From Tsukamurella conjunctivitidis (lineage in GTDB: Bacteria; Actinomycetota; Actinomycetes; Mycobacteriales; Mycobacteriaceae), in NCBI RefSeq assembly GCF_007858475.1, contig NZ_VIGX01000018.1, forward strand, positions 1 to 64,000: a stretch of DNA of 64,000 bases, written 5' to 3'. The notes under the pieces are model-generated. The model saw only the letters and a list, made by a program, of their open reading frames with translations. It was not told the origin of the DNA and did no database searches. Made by a program: the position numbers and the translations under genes. This document shows, one piece after another, positions 53,534 to 61,458 of this stretch (position 1 is the first letter of the stretch; each line of letters begins with the position of its first letter).

Positions 53534-54478
53534 ATGACCGACACCCTGGGCACGACCGCCTCCGCAGCCGCCCACACCGAGGGCCTCCGGATCGGCACCG
53601 CCCCCGACTCGTGGGGCGTCTGGTTCCCGGACCACCCGCGGCAGACTCCGTGGGAACGCTTCCTCGACGAGGTGGCCGAGGCCGGTTACCACTACATCGA
53701 ACTGGGCCCGTACGGCTACCTGCCGACCGACCCCGAGCGTCTGCGCGACGAACTCGACAAGCGGGACCTCGAGCTGTCGGGCGGCACCATCTTCACCGGC
53801 TTCCACAAGGGCGCCGATCAGTGGGACCGCGCCTGGAAGCAGGTGAGCGAGGTCGCGACGCTCGTGGGCGCCCTGGGCGCCGAGCACATCGTCGTCATCC
53901 CCGATCTCTGGCGCTCCGATCTCACGGGTGAGGCCCTCGAATCCCGGACGCTCGACGACGACCAGTGGAAGGCCCTCGCCGCCGGCCACGATCGGCTCGG
54001 CAAGGCCCTGGCGGAGGAGTACGGGATCAAGCAGCAGTTCCACTCGCACGCCGACAGCCACGTCGGCACCACCGGCGAGGTGGAGCGGCTCCTCGCCGAG
54101 ACGGACCCGCGTTACCTCAACCTCTGCCTCGACACCGGTCACTTCGCGTACTACGGCGGTGACAACGTGGCCCTCATGCAGCGCCATCCGGAGCGCATCG
54201 GCTACCTGCACCTCAAGCAGATCGACCCGGCTCTGATCTGGGAGGTGCTCAAGAACGACACCCCGTTCGCCGACGCGGCCTCCGCGATCATGGTCGAGCC
54301 GCCGAACGGGATTCCGGACTTCGCCCCGGTGATCGAGGCGGCGCTGCGGATCAACCCGGACCTGTTCGCCATCGTCGAACAGGACATGCCCGGCTGCGAC
54401 ATCGACCTGCCGGCGGGCATCGCGACCCGTACCCGGCAGCACATCTTCGGCTGCCACCCGCTCACCCGCACCCGCTGA
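53534..54478 (+). CDS. iolE: Inosose dehydratase (2-keto-myo-inositol dehydratase)
   Basis: 314 residues of the xylose isomerase-like TIM-barrel superfamily. IolE removes water from 2-keto-myo-inositol. It begins with a 16-residue tail, then GTAPDSWGVWFPDHPRQ and YIELGPYGYLPTD. Metal ligands appear as Glu in HYIELGP, Asp/His in CLDTGHFAYYGGD, His in YLHLKQIDP, and Glu in AIVEQDMPG. It sits between iolD and iolG, the usual place. It differs from IolH (55552), the other TIM-barrel protein of the operon. AAGGACC precedes ATG 53534. Confidence 0.9.
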   Translation: MTDTLGTTASAAAHTEGLRIGTAPDSWGVWFPDHPRQTPWERFLDEVAEAGYHYIELGPYGYLPTDPERLRDELDKRDLELSGGTIFTGFHKGADQWDRAWKQVSEVATLVGALGAEHIVVIPDLWRSDLTGEALESRTLDDDQWKALAAGHDRLGKALAEEYGIKQQFHSHADSHVGTTGEVERLLAETDPRYLNLCLDTGHFAYYGGDNVALMQRHPERIGYLHLKQIDPALIWEVLKNDTPFADAASAIMVEPPNGIPDFAPVIEAALRINPDLFAIVEQDMPGCDIDLPAGIATRTRQHIFGCHPLTRTR

Positions 54479-54519
54479 CCCGCATCCCGGGACCGAGACC
54501 TGCAAGGAGACACCGCACC

Positions 54520-55542
54520 ATGACCAACGACCTCCGCGTCGCCGTGGTCGGCGCCGGCATGATGGGCGCCGACCACGTGGGGCGCATCGCCACCACCATC
54601 GCGGGGGCGACCGTCTCCGCCGTCGTCGAACCCGACGAGGCGCGCCGGACCGCCGCCCTCGGACTCGCGCCCGGCGCCGCCGGATTCGCCGACCTCGACG
54701 CGGCCCTCGCCTCCGGCGTCGTCGACGCCGTCCTCGTCGCCACCCCGGGGCAGTTCCACGAGCAGGCCCTGCTGAAGGTCCTCGCCGCCGGCCTGCCCGT
54801 GCTCTGCGAGAAGCCGCTCACCCAGGACCCCGAATCCTCCTGGCGCGTCGTCGAGGCCGAGATGGCCGGCGGCCGACAGCTGATCCAGGTCGGCTTCATG
54901 CGCCGCTTCGACCGCGAGTACGAGGAGCTGCGGAAGGTGGTGGCGGCCAAGCCCGCCGGCGAGCTCGTCATGCTGCACGCCCGCCACCGCAACGCCTCCG
55001 TGCCCGAGAGCTACGTGCAGACCATGCTCATCAACGACTCCGTGGTGCACGAGTTCGACGTCGTGCCGTGGCTGGCCGGCGGGGTCGTGACCTCGGTCGA
55101 GGTGAAGTACCCGCGCCGCAACTCGCGGAGCCCGGAGCACCTGCGCGAGCCGATCCTGGTGCTGATCGAGCTCGACAACGGTGTGCTCGTCGACGTCGAG
55201 ATGAACGTCTCCATCGAATTCGGCTACCAGGTCGAGACCGAGGCGGTCTTCGAGCGCGGCGTCGCCCGGATCGGCGAGCCCGCGGGCCTGCAGATGTGGC
55301 AGCAGGGCCGGTTCTCGGTCGCCGACCACGCGGACTTCACCACCCGGTTCCGGGAGGCGTACGACCGTCAGGTGCAGGCCTGGGTCGACGCCGCTAAGGC
55401 GGGAACCATCGCCGGGCCGTCGGCCTTCGACGGCTACAAGGTGGCGGTGTGCTGCGCCGCCGGCGTGCAGGCCCTGGAGACGGCCGGCCCCGTGCCCGTC
55501 GAGCTCCCCGAGATGCCGGCGTTCTACGCCGAGCGCGCCTAG
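54520..55542 (+). CDS. iolG: myo-inositol 2-dehydrogenase
   Basis: 340 residues, the IolG length. It oxidises myo-inositol to 2-keto-myo-inositol with NAD, the entry step. Rossmann motif VVGAGMMGADHVGRI, catalytic Lys in LCEKPLTQDPESSWRV near residue 97, substrate segment QVGFMRRFDREYEELRK, active-site Asp/His in LINDSVVHEFDVVPWL, and the C-terminal QMWQQGRFSVADHADFTTRFREAYDRQVQAW, read in parts, which is characteristic of IolG. AAGGAGA is upstream of ATG 54520. It is the seventh gene of the iol operon. Confidence 0.94.
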   Translation: MTNDLRVAVVGAGMMGADHVGRIATTIAGATVSAVVEPDEARRTAALGLAPGAAGFADLDAALASGVVDAVLVATPGQFHEQALLKVLAAGLPVLCEKPLTQDPESSWRVVEAEMAGGRQLIQVGFMRRFDREYEELRKVVAAKPAGELVMLHARHRNASVPESYVQTMLINDSVVHEFDVVPWLAGGVVTSVEVKYPRRNSRSPEHLREPILVLIELDNGVLVDVEMNVSIEFGYQVETEAVFERGVARIGEPAGLQMWQQGRFSVADHADFTTRFREAYDRQVQAWVDAAKAGTIAGPSAFDGYKVAVCCAAGVQALETAGPVPVELPEMPAFYAERA

Positions 55543-55551
55543 GGGGGCACC

Positions 55552-56427
55552 GTGGTCCGCATCGCCCTCGACCCCACTCCGTACCACTCGACGCACGACT
55601 TCGAGGACTTCTTCGACGTGGCCGCCACAGCCGGCTACGAGTGGATCCAGCTGACACCGCACGCCGACTTCATCCCGTTCTTCGCGCATCCGCGCGTGGA
55701 CCGGGCGCAGCTCGCCCGGGTGCGCAAGCGCGCCGCCGACGCGGGGGTCGGGGTCACGTCGCTCCTTCCCGTGCAGCGCATCTCGTGGCCCGACGAGCCG
55801 CAGCGTGAGACCGCCGTCCGGAATTTCCGGCGCATCATCGCGATCGCCGCCGAGCTCGAGGTCCCCGTGATCAACACCGAGTTCAGCGGCCGGCCCGAAC
55901 GCGCCGAGGAATCCGAAGCCGCGTTCTACCGGTCCATGGAGGAGATCGTGCCGCTGCTCGAGCGCGAGGGCGTCACGCTCAACATCGACCCGCACCCCGA
56001 CGACTTCGTCGAGGACGGGCTCGAGGCCTGGCGGATCATCCGTGGGCTGGACACGCCCGCCGTCGGCTTCGTCTACGTGGGCAGCCACACCTTCCACTAC
56101 GGCGACCGCGCCGCCTCGCTGATCCCGCAACTGGGGGAGCGGCTCGGCGCCGTGTACGCCGCCGACACCTTCGACCACCACCGGTCGCACGGTCTGCGGT
56201 ACATCACCAACCCGCCGGGCAACGCGGTCCGCGTGCACCAGCACCTCACGATCGGCGACGGCGACGTCGACTGGGACGAACTGTTCGGCGTGCTCGGCGC
56301 GTCGGGCTTCCTCGCCCGGGAGGACGCGATCATCTGCTCCAACGTCTTCGCCGAGGACGAGCGCGCGGACGAGGTCTCCGCGCTCCAGCTCGAGAAGATC
56401 CGGGCGCTGGTCGCGGCGCACTCGTGA
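55552..56427 (+). CDS. iolH: IolH, TIM-barrel protein of inositol catabolism
   Basis: 291 residues from GTG 55552. The sequence follows the IolH family closely: RIALDPTPYHSTHDF at the start, LTPHADFIPFFAHPR, VPVINTEFSGRPERAEESE, NIDPHPDDFVEDGLEAWR and RYITNPPGNAVRVHQHL. It belongs to the xylose isomerase-like superfamily with a probable metal site (His/Asp/Glu of these motifs). The exact reaction is not settled; an isomerase or sugar-phosphate epimerase role in handling other inositol isomers is usually assumed. It is the last gene of the iol operon, 36 bp before gltX. Confidence 0.9.
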   Translation: MVRIALDPTPYHSTHDFEDFFDVAATAGYEWIQLTPHADFIPFFAHPRVDRAQLARVRKRAADAGVGVTSLLPVQRISWPDEPQRETAVRNFRRIIAIAAELEVPVINTEFSGRPERAEESEAAFYRSMEEIVPLLEREGVTLNIDPHPDDFVEDGLEAWRIIRGLDTPAVGFVYVGSHTFHYGDRAASLIPQLGERLGAVYAADTFDHHRSHGLRYITNPPGNAVRVHQHLTIGDGDVDWDELFGVLGASGFLAREDAIICSNVFAEDERADEVSALQLEKIRALVAAHS

Positions 56428-56463
56428 ACGGACGCGCTGCGCGCGGCGACTACCCTGGACCCC

Positions 56464-57990
56464 GTGACTGAGTCTTCCGCCGCACCGTCGAACGCCGCCG
56501 CGCCCGGTTCCGTCCGGGTGCGCTTCTGCCCCTCGCCCACCGGCACGCCGCACGTCGGCATGGTGCGCACCGCGCTGTTCAACTTCGCCCACGCGCGACA
56601 CACGGGCGGCACCTTCGTCTTCCGCATCGAGGACACCGACGCCGCCCGCGACAGCGAGGAGAGCTACGCCGCGATCCTCGAGTCGCTGCGCTGGCTCGGA
56701 CTCGACTGGGACGAGGGGCCCGAGGTGGGCGGACCGTACGGCCCCTATCGGCAGTCCGAGCGCAAGGACCTGCACTTGGACGTCGTGCGGCGCCTCGTCG
56801 AGGGCGGTTTCGCCTACGAGGCCTTCTCGACGCCCGAGGAGGTGGAGGCGCGGCACGTCGCCGCGGGCCGTAACCCGAAGCTGGGCTACGACAACTTCGA
56901 CCGCGACCTCACCGAGGAGCAGAAGGCCGCCTACCTGGCGGAGGGGCGCAGCCCCGTCGTGCGCCTGCGGATGCCCGACCACGACTTCACCTGGAACGAC
57001 ATGGTGCGCGGCGAGACCACCTTCGCCGCGGGCAGCGTGCCCGACTTCGCGCTCACCCGCGCCAACGGCGACCCGCTGTACACCCTCGTCAACCCCGTCG
57101 ACGACGCGATGATGAGGATCACGCACGTGCTGCGCGGCGAGGACCTGCTCAGCTCCACGCCGCGCCAGATCGCGCTGTACGAGGCGCTGGCGGAGATCGG
57201 CGTCGCCGAGCGCACCCCCGAGTTCGGGCACCTGCCCTTCGTGATGGGGGAGGGCAACAAGAAGCTCTCCAAGCGCGATCCCGAGTCGAACCTCTTCCAC
57301 CACCGCGACCGCGGCTTCCTCCCCGAGGGCCTGCTCAACTACCTCGCGCTGCTCGGCTGGGGCATCTCGCCGGACAACGACGTCTTCAGCCTCGACGAGA
57401 TGATCGCCGCCTTCGACGTGCACCGGGTGAACTCCAACCCCGCCCGCTTCGACCAGAAGAAGGCCGACGCGATCAACGCCGAGCACATCCGACTGCTCGC
57501 GCCCGCGGACTTCGAGGCGCGCCTGCGGGCCTTTCTCGTGGACCGGGGCTACGTCGACGGTGCGCGGCTGGGCCCGGAGTTCGCTACCGCCGCGGAACTC
57601 GTCCAGACCCGCATCGTGGTGCTCTCGGACGCCTGGGACCTGCTGAAGTTCCTGTACGTGGACGAGGCCGACTTCGCCGTGGATCCCGCGGCCGCGGCCA
57701 AGAACATCAAGGCCGACGCCGGTCAGGTGCTGGACGAGAGCATCGCCGTACTCGACGCGCTCACGGACTGGACCACCGCGACCATCGAGGGCGCCCTCAA
57801 GGGCCGGCTCATCGACGAGTTGGAACTCAAGCCGCGCAAGGCCTACGCCCCGATCCGCGTGGGCGTCACCGGCTCGCCCATCAGCCCGCCCCTGTTCGAA
57901 TCGCTGGAGCTGCTCGGCCGCGAGCGCACCCTGGCGCGTCTCGCGGCCGCCCGCGTCCTGGTGCCCGCCGACGGTGCCGCCCAGCAGTAG
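56464..57990 (+). CDS. gltX: Glutamyl-tRNA synthetase
   Basis: 508 residues from GTG 56464. Class I synthetase: HIGH-like motif [10 protein letters not shown] at 24-33, KMSKS-like KKLSKRD near 264-270, and a C-terminal helical anticodon-binding domain ([28 protein letters not shown]). It charges tRNA-Glu and, where GatCAB is present, also mischarges tRNA-Gln. tRNA-Gln and tRNA-Glu genes lie directly downstream, as in mycobacteria. In M. tuberculosis gltX directly follows the FAH gene; here the inositol block separates them. Confidence 0.97.
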   Translation: MTESSAAPSNAAAPGSVRVRFCPSPTGTPHVGMVRTALFNFAHARHTGGTFVFRIEDTDAARDSEESYAAILESLRWLGLDWDEGPEVGGPYGPYRQSERKDLHLDVVRRLVEGGFAYEAFSTPEEVEARHVAAGRNPKLGYDNFDRDLTEEQKAAYLAEGRSPVVRLRMPDHDFTWNDMVRGETTFAAGSVPDFALTRANGDPLYTLVNPVDDAMMRITHVLRGEDLLSSTPRQIALYEALAEIGVAERTPEFGHLPFVMGEGNKKLSKRDPESNLFHHRDRGFLPEGLLNYLALLGWGISPDNDVFSLDEMIAAFDVHRVNSNPARFDQKKADAINAEHIRLLAPADFEARLRAFLVDRGYVDGARLGPEFATAAELVQTRIVVLSDAWDLLKFLYVDEADFAVDPAAAAKNIKADAGQVLDESIAVLDALTDWTTATIEGALKGRLIDELELKPRKAYAPIRVGVTGSPISPPLFESLELLGRERTLARLAAARVLVPADGAAQQ

Positions 57991-58006
57991 GGGATGACCT
58001 GGCGAT

Positions 58007-58035
58007 TTGGCGTTCCCAGCGCGGCTGGGTAAGCT
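58007..58035 (+). promoter_or_regulatory. Predicted promoter of the tRNA cluster
   Basis: TTGGCG (58007-58012) and TAAGCT (58030-58035) are 17 bp apart, 47 bp upstream of tRNA-Gln. The distance suits a short precursor with a 5' leader. Confidence 0.45.
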
Positions 58036-58082
58036 GGATCGCGGCTCAAAACGAGGTCGGAAACGGCCTCGGGGAGAGTCAT

Positions 58083-58154
58083 TGGCCTATGGTGTAATTG
58101 GCAACACAGCTGATTCTGGTTCAGCCATTCTAGGTTCGAGTCCTGGTAGGCCAG
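58083..58154 (+). tRNA. glnU: tRNA-Gln (anticodon CTG)
   Basis: 72 nt. Acceptor arms TGGCCTA and TAGGCCA pair fully, followed by discriminator G. The anticodon stem GCTGA/TCAGC encloses loop TTCTGGT with CTG at 58116-58118. The T arm carries GGTTCGAGTCC. CCA is not encoded. Confidence 0.95.
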
Positions 58155-58161
58155 CGTGACA

Positions 58162-58185
58162 GCGCCCTCCGCGTGCGGAGGGCGC
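58162..58185. repeat. 11-bp inverted repeat between tRNA-Gln and tRNA-Glu
   Basis: GCGCCCTCCGC (58162-58172) and GCGGAGGGCGC (58175-58185) are exact complements two bases apart. As RNA this forms a stable hairpin that could terminate transcription or guide tRNA processing. Confidence 0.6.
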
Positions 58186-58192
58186 AGTCCTA

Positions 58193-58265
58193 GCCCCCGT
58201 CGTCTAGCGGCCTAGGACGCCGCCCTCTCACGGCGGTAGCGTGGGTTCGAATCCCATCGGGGGTA
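58193..58265 (+). tRNA. gluU: tRNA-Glu (anticodon CTC), copy 1
   Basis: 73 nt. GCCCCCG pairs with CGGGGGT (first pair G-T), discriminator A. Anticodon stem CCGCC/GGCGG encloses CTCTCAC, with anticodon CTC. T arm GGGTTCGAATCCC. CCA is not encoded. The sequence is identical to the copy at 58334. Confidence 0.95.
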
Positions 58266-58333
58266 CGTTCCGGTGCAGGTGTGCTACCTTCATCGGACTG
58301 CTGCGGCGCTTCGGCGCAGCGGCATCAGTTCTA

Positions 58334-58406
58334 GCCCCCGTCGTCTAGCGGCCTAGGACGCCGCCCTCTCACGGCGGTAGCGTGGGTTCGAATCCCATCG
58401 GGGGTA
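58334..58406 (+). tRNA. tRNA-Glu (anticodon CTC), copy 2
   Basis: Identical over all 73 nt to the copy at 58193-58265, and the three bases before each copy (CTA) also match. The spacers differ, which points to a tandem duplication of the tRNA unit kept identical by selection or gene conversion. Confidence 0.95.
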
Positions 58407-58412
58407 CAACGG

Positions 58413-58440
58413 AAGGCCCGGATCCTGCGATCCGGGCCTT
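58413..58440 (+). terminator. Terminator of the tRNA cluster
   Basis: AAGGCCCGGATC (58413-58424) pairs perfectly with 58429-58440 around the loop CTGC, 6 nt after the second tRNA-Glu. Confidence 0.8.
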
Positions 58441-58593
58441 CGCCGTATCGGCGTCCCTCCGTGGTGAACGAGGCAGGGGTGGCGTGGCCTGTGACCGTCC
58501 CGTCTTCGCCACGCAGTATTCTGTATGTGTGATGCCGAATGGATGGACGCCTACGGGGGCGTGCGTCGGAGCGCGGGGTTTCGAGGGCTCGGC

Positions 58594-59136
58594 ATGGTGA
58601 TCGACACGCCGTGGGTGGAGATGTCGGACGTCGCCGCGTCCTCGGTCGGTGGATGGCGGGCCGTCTGGGTGGTGGTAGCCATCGCGGTGGCCTTTCTGCC
58701 GTTCATCCTGTGGAAGGCGCGATGGGCGGGGCGGTGGCCGTGGTGGAGGTCGGTGCTGTTCGTCATCGCCTGGTTCTGTGTGGGTGTGCCCATCGCGGCG
58801 GTCATCGCCGGCGACACGCATGCGACCACGGGCGCCGACGACGTCGTGTCGCGCGCTATGAGGTCTCGACCCGCGATGCTGCAGTCCGGCTCGGTCATCG
58901 TGGATCCGTCCGATCACTCGGCGGGAACGTCGATGCATGCGCCGTATCAGGGGGAGAGCGTGGATCACGCCGTCACCTTCACGGTGGCGACCGCCACCGG
59001 TTCGACGTCGCGCTGCCGCGGCACGGTGACCTTGAAGCGGGACGAAGCGCGCAGGGGTCGGACTGCGCCCGTCTACGCTCGACTGGTTGCGCAGTGCGCG
59101 CCCTTCGCGGCTGCGGAGTCGCCGGCGGCGCCGTGA
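58594..59136 (+). CDS. Hypothetical membrane protein
   Basis: 180 residues from ATG 58594 (GAGGG upstream); the frame opens at 58525, so a longer form is possible. Two transmembrane helices near residues 20-75 (VWVVVAIAVAFLPFILW and SVLFVIAWFCVGVPIAAVIAG) are followed by a soluble domain of about 100 residues with two Cys (SRCRGT and AQCAPF) that could form a disulfide outside the cell, since the C-terminus DHAVTFTVATATGSTSRCRG is followed by TVTLKRDEA. I do not recognise the family. It stands alone between the tRNA genes and the convergent amiC gene. Confidence 0.6.
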   Translation: MVIDTPWVEMSDVAASSVGGWRAVWVVVAIAVAFLPFILWKARWAGRWPWWRSVLFVIAWFCVGVPIAAVIAGDTHATTGADDVVSRAMRSRPAMLQSGSVIVDPSDHSAGTSMHAPYQGESVDHAVTFTVATATGSTSRCRGTVTLKRDEARRGRTAPVYARLVAQCAPFAAAESPAAP

Positions 59137-59165
59137 GCGACGACTCCACTCGGTGCGCTGCGCCG

Positions 59166-60212
59166 TCAGAGCTGGTCGATCACGTCGAAGTCGCAGCCCT
59201 CCGCCCGCGCCAGGTACATGCGCTGATGCGCGTGGCCGTCGCGGAGCGCCATGTTGCCGCGGGCACCCTCGTAGTGCACGCCGCCCACCCCCGCCATGAT
59301 GTCGCGGACGTCCGTGCTGCGCACCGTCGACAACAGGGACTCCAGCAGGAGCATGCCCTCGAAACAGGATTCGCCCATCGACGTGGGCGTACAGGCGTCC
59401 GGGCCGAACCGGCCGAAGTAGCGCGCGCCGAACTCCATCGACTCGGACGTGACCACGGAATCGAAGTAGCCCGCGGACGCGAAGAGGTCGCGCGTCGCGT
59501 CGGGGCCCGAGGCCATGAGCATGTGCTCGTCCATGAGCGGGGAGTAGCGCGCGAATGCCCCGTCGAGGCCCGCCGCGGCGAAGGCCCGGTTGAACTCCAC
59601 GGCGTCCTGTCCGAGCAGCAGCATGAGGACGCCGTCGGCGTCGGAGCGCGCGATGTCGGTGATCACGGAGGAGAAGTCCACGGTGCCGACCGGGACGAAG
59701 CGTGCGCCGACGAGGTCGTCGCCGAGGCGCCGGGCGAAGCGCACGCAGGCCTTCGCGCTGTCGCGGGCCCAGAGGTAGTCGCTGCCGACGATCCACCAGC
59801 GGCGCAGGCCGCGTTCTCGACGGAGCCATTCGAGCGCGGGAAGGATCTGCTCCTCGGGCGTCTCACCAGTGAGGAAGACGCCGGCGGTCGATTCCCCGCC
59901 CTCGTAGAGCGCCGTGTAGACGTAGGGCACCCGCAGGTCGAGGCGCGCGGAGAGGGCCCGCCGCACGTCCGAGGTGTGCCAGCCCACGATGGCGTCGATC
60001 TCGCCCGCTGCCAGCAGAGTCTCGACCTCGCGGGTCACGTTCGCGACGCCGGTGGCCGAGTCGATGGGGCGGACGGCCAACTCGCGCCCCAGGATTCCGC
60101 CCCGGGTATTGATGTCGTCGGCGGCCAGCGTCGTGCAACTGAGGCACGACGGACCGAACAGCCCCGCGGGGCCACGTCGGGGATACAACAACCCAACGGT
60201 GTACTCGCTCAT
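59166..60212 (-). CDS. amiC: AmiC-like amide sensor / type I substrate-binding protein without signal peptide
   Basis: 348 residues of the Peripla_BP_5 fold used by AmiC and urea-binding proteins: YTVGLLYPRRGPAGLFGPSC, LAADDINTRGGILGREL, DAIVGWHTSDVRRAL, VGSDYLWARDSAKACVRF and GRFGPDACTPTSMGESCFEGMLLLESLL. The N-terminus lacks a signal peptide or lipobox, so it acts in the cytoplasm as a ligand sensor rather than as part of an importer, like P. aeruginosa AmiC. It is divergent from the MarR gene at the head of the amidase genes, the same arrangement as amiC in Mycobacterium smegmatis. Start ATG 60212. Confidence 0.85.
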   Translation of the reverse strand: MSEYTVGLLYPRRGPAGLFGPSCLSCTTLAADDINTRGGILGRELAVRPIDSATGVANVTREVETLLAAGEIDAIVGWHTSDVRRALSARLDLRVPYVYTALYEGGESTAGVFLTGETPEEQILPALEWLRRERGLRRWWIVGSDYLWARDSAKACVRFARRLGDDLVGARFVPVGTVDFSSVITDIARSDADGVLMLLLGQDAVEFNRAFAAAGLDGAFARYSPLMDEHMLMASGPDATRDLFASAGYFDSVVTSESMEFGARYFGRFGPDACTPTSMGESCFEGMLLLESLLSTVRSTDVRDIMAGVGGVHYEGARGNMALRDGHAHQRMYLARAEGCDFDVIDQL

Positions 60213-60319
60213 GGACGTCCGCTCGTCTGAAGTCCTGCACTACGGACCGTGTACGACCGAGCGTACGCGGAGAGCGCTCGCGTCCGCGAGGGAACGCGAT
60301 AGAGTGGTCGCGGATTGCG

Positions 60320-60700
60320 ATGACACAGTCGAGGATCGGGGCGGCGATGGACGCGAACGCGGACCTGCGGGAGGCGCCGGCGCGCACCGCTTTCGCGGCC
60401 GTGTGCGAAGCCGACGACCTCGTCATGAACGTGCTCGCTCCGGCGCTCGCCGAGCACGACCTCACCGTCGAGCACTTCCGTGCCCTACGGCTCCTGGCCT
60501 CGGTCGAGGGTGCCACGGTCGGTGAACTCGCCGCCCGCACCGGTACGACCCCGTCGTCGACCACGCGCCTCGTCGACCGTCTCGTCGAGCGCAATCTCGC
60601 GTACCGCCGGCCGGCCCCGGGTGACCGTCGCAGTGTCCTGCTGACACTGTCCGATACCGGCCGCGAGGTGTGGGAGTCGCTCGTCCTGCGTCTCTCGTAA
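60320..60700 (+). CDS. MarR family regulator, short (AmiA-like)
   Basis: 126 residues. The winged helix is complete: TVEHFRALRLLASVEGATVGELAARTG, TPSSTTRLVDRLVERNLAYRRPAPGDRRSVLLTLSDTGREV, given here in pieces. The protein ends at LVLRLS right after the wing and first part of the last helix, so the C-terminal dimerisation helix of normal MarR proteins (140-160 residues) is mostly missing. No continuation in another frame is obvious. ATG 60347 is an alternative start. A MarR-type regulator, AmiA, stands at this place in the M. smegmatis acetamidase operon. It is probably the repressor of the genes downstream. Confidence 0.78.
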   Translation: MTQSRIGAAMDANADLREAPARTAFAAVCEADDLVMNVLAPALAEHDLTVEHFRALRLLASVEGATVGELAARTGTTPSSTTRLVDRLVERNLAYRRPAPGDRRSVLLTLSDTGREVWESLVLRLS

Positions 60701-60758
60701 CCGTCCTCACCTGCGTTTTCGTTGATTCCGCTGCGCGCATACGACTGTCCGCCAATAC

Positions 60759-60787
60759 TACCGATCAGGGATAGTGCCGAATCGGTA
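60759..60787. promoter_or_regulatory. Inverted repeat upstream of amiS
   Basis: TACCGAT (60759-60765) and ATCGGTA (60781-60787), 15 nt apart, lie in the 104-bp AT-richer gap between the MarR gene and amiS. It may be an operator for the amidase regulator. Confidence 0.4.
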
Positions 60788-60804
60788 ATAAATCGGGAGT
60801 CGCG

Positions 60805-61419
60805 ATGACCACGCTGGGACTGTTGTTCGTCGGAGCCGTTCTGTTCGTCAACGGGGCGTGGTTCCTCGGGGCGGTCTCCGCCCGCGAGGCGGGCGTCTTC
60901 AACCTCTTCGTCGGGGGGATGCAGGTCGTCCTGCCCACCCTCGCGGTGGTCGCCGCCGACGGGGATCTCGGCGGCGTCTTCGGTGCCGGGTCGAGCTATC
61001 TGTTCGGCTTCACCTATCTCTTCGTCGGCGTCAACAACCTGATGGGCAACGACGGTCGCGGACTCGGCTGGTACTCGATCTTCGTGGCCGCCATGGCCGT
61101 CGTCTTCGGCTCCTTCTCGTTCGCCTCCGACCCCGTCTTCGGCGTCATCTGGTTCGTCTGGGCCGTGATGTGGCTGTTGTTCTTCCTCATCCTCGCCCTC
61201 GGGAAGACGGCGCTGATGCCGTTCACCGGTTGGCTGATCCTGATCGGCTCGCACGTGACCTGCACGATTCCCGCGCTCCTGGCGTGGCGCGGGAACTGGC
61301 CCACCAGTACCTCCGCCGCGCTGTGGGCCGCGGCCGTCGCCGTGGCACTCCTGGTGCTCAGCGCGGTGGCCGCGAAGGCACTGCCGAAGTTCCCGATCCT
61401 CACGCCCGCGACCGTCTGA
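60805..61419 (+). CDS. amiS: AmiS/UreI family amide/urea channel
   Basis: 204 residues with six transmembrane helices, the AmiS/UreI fold: LLFVGAVLFVNGAWFLGAV at the start, LFVGGMQVVLPTLAVVAADGD, GFTYLFVGVNNLMGNDGRGLGWYS, WFVWAVMWLLFFLILALGK and FTGWLILIGSHVTCTIPALL. It passes short amides or urea across the membrane. The gene precedes amiE by 39 bp. CGGGAG is upstream of ATG 60805. Confidence 0.93.
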   Translation: MTTLGLLFVGAVLFVNGAWFLGAVSAREAGVFNLFVGGMQVVLPTLAVVAADGDLGGVFGAGSSYLFGFTYLFVGVNNLMGNDGRGLGWYSIFVAAMAVVFGSFSFASDPVFGVIWFVWAVMWLLFFLILALGKTALMPFTGWLILIGSHVTCTIPALLAWRGNWPTSTSAALWAAAVAVALLVLSAVAAKALPKFPILTPATV

Positions 61420-61458
61420 AACCCCTGCACGACACCGCAATCAACGAAAGGTTCCACC

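Noticed and set aside
54202-57486. A continuous 1094-codon open frame antisense to iolG, iolH and gltX
   Set aside because: It is opposite three well-identified genes, has Val/Gly/Asp-biased composition and no recognisable domain. It is a GC-content shadow.
58441-58593. Attachment-site remnant or integrase downstream of the tRNA-Glu genes
   Set aside because: No repeat of the tRNA 3' end was noticed further right and no integrase gene is present in the window.
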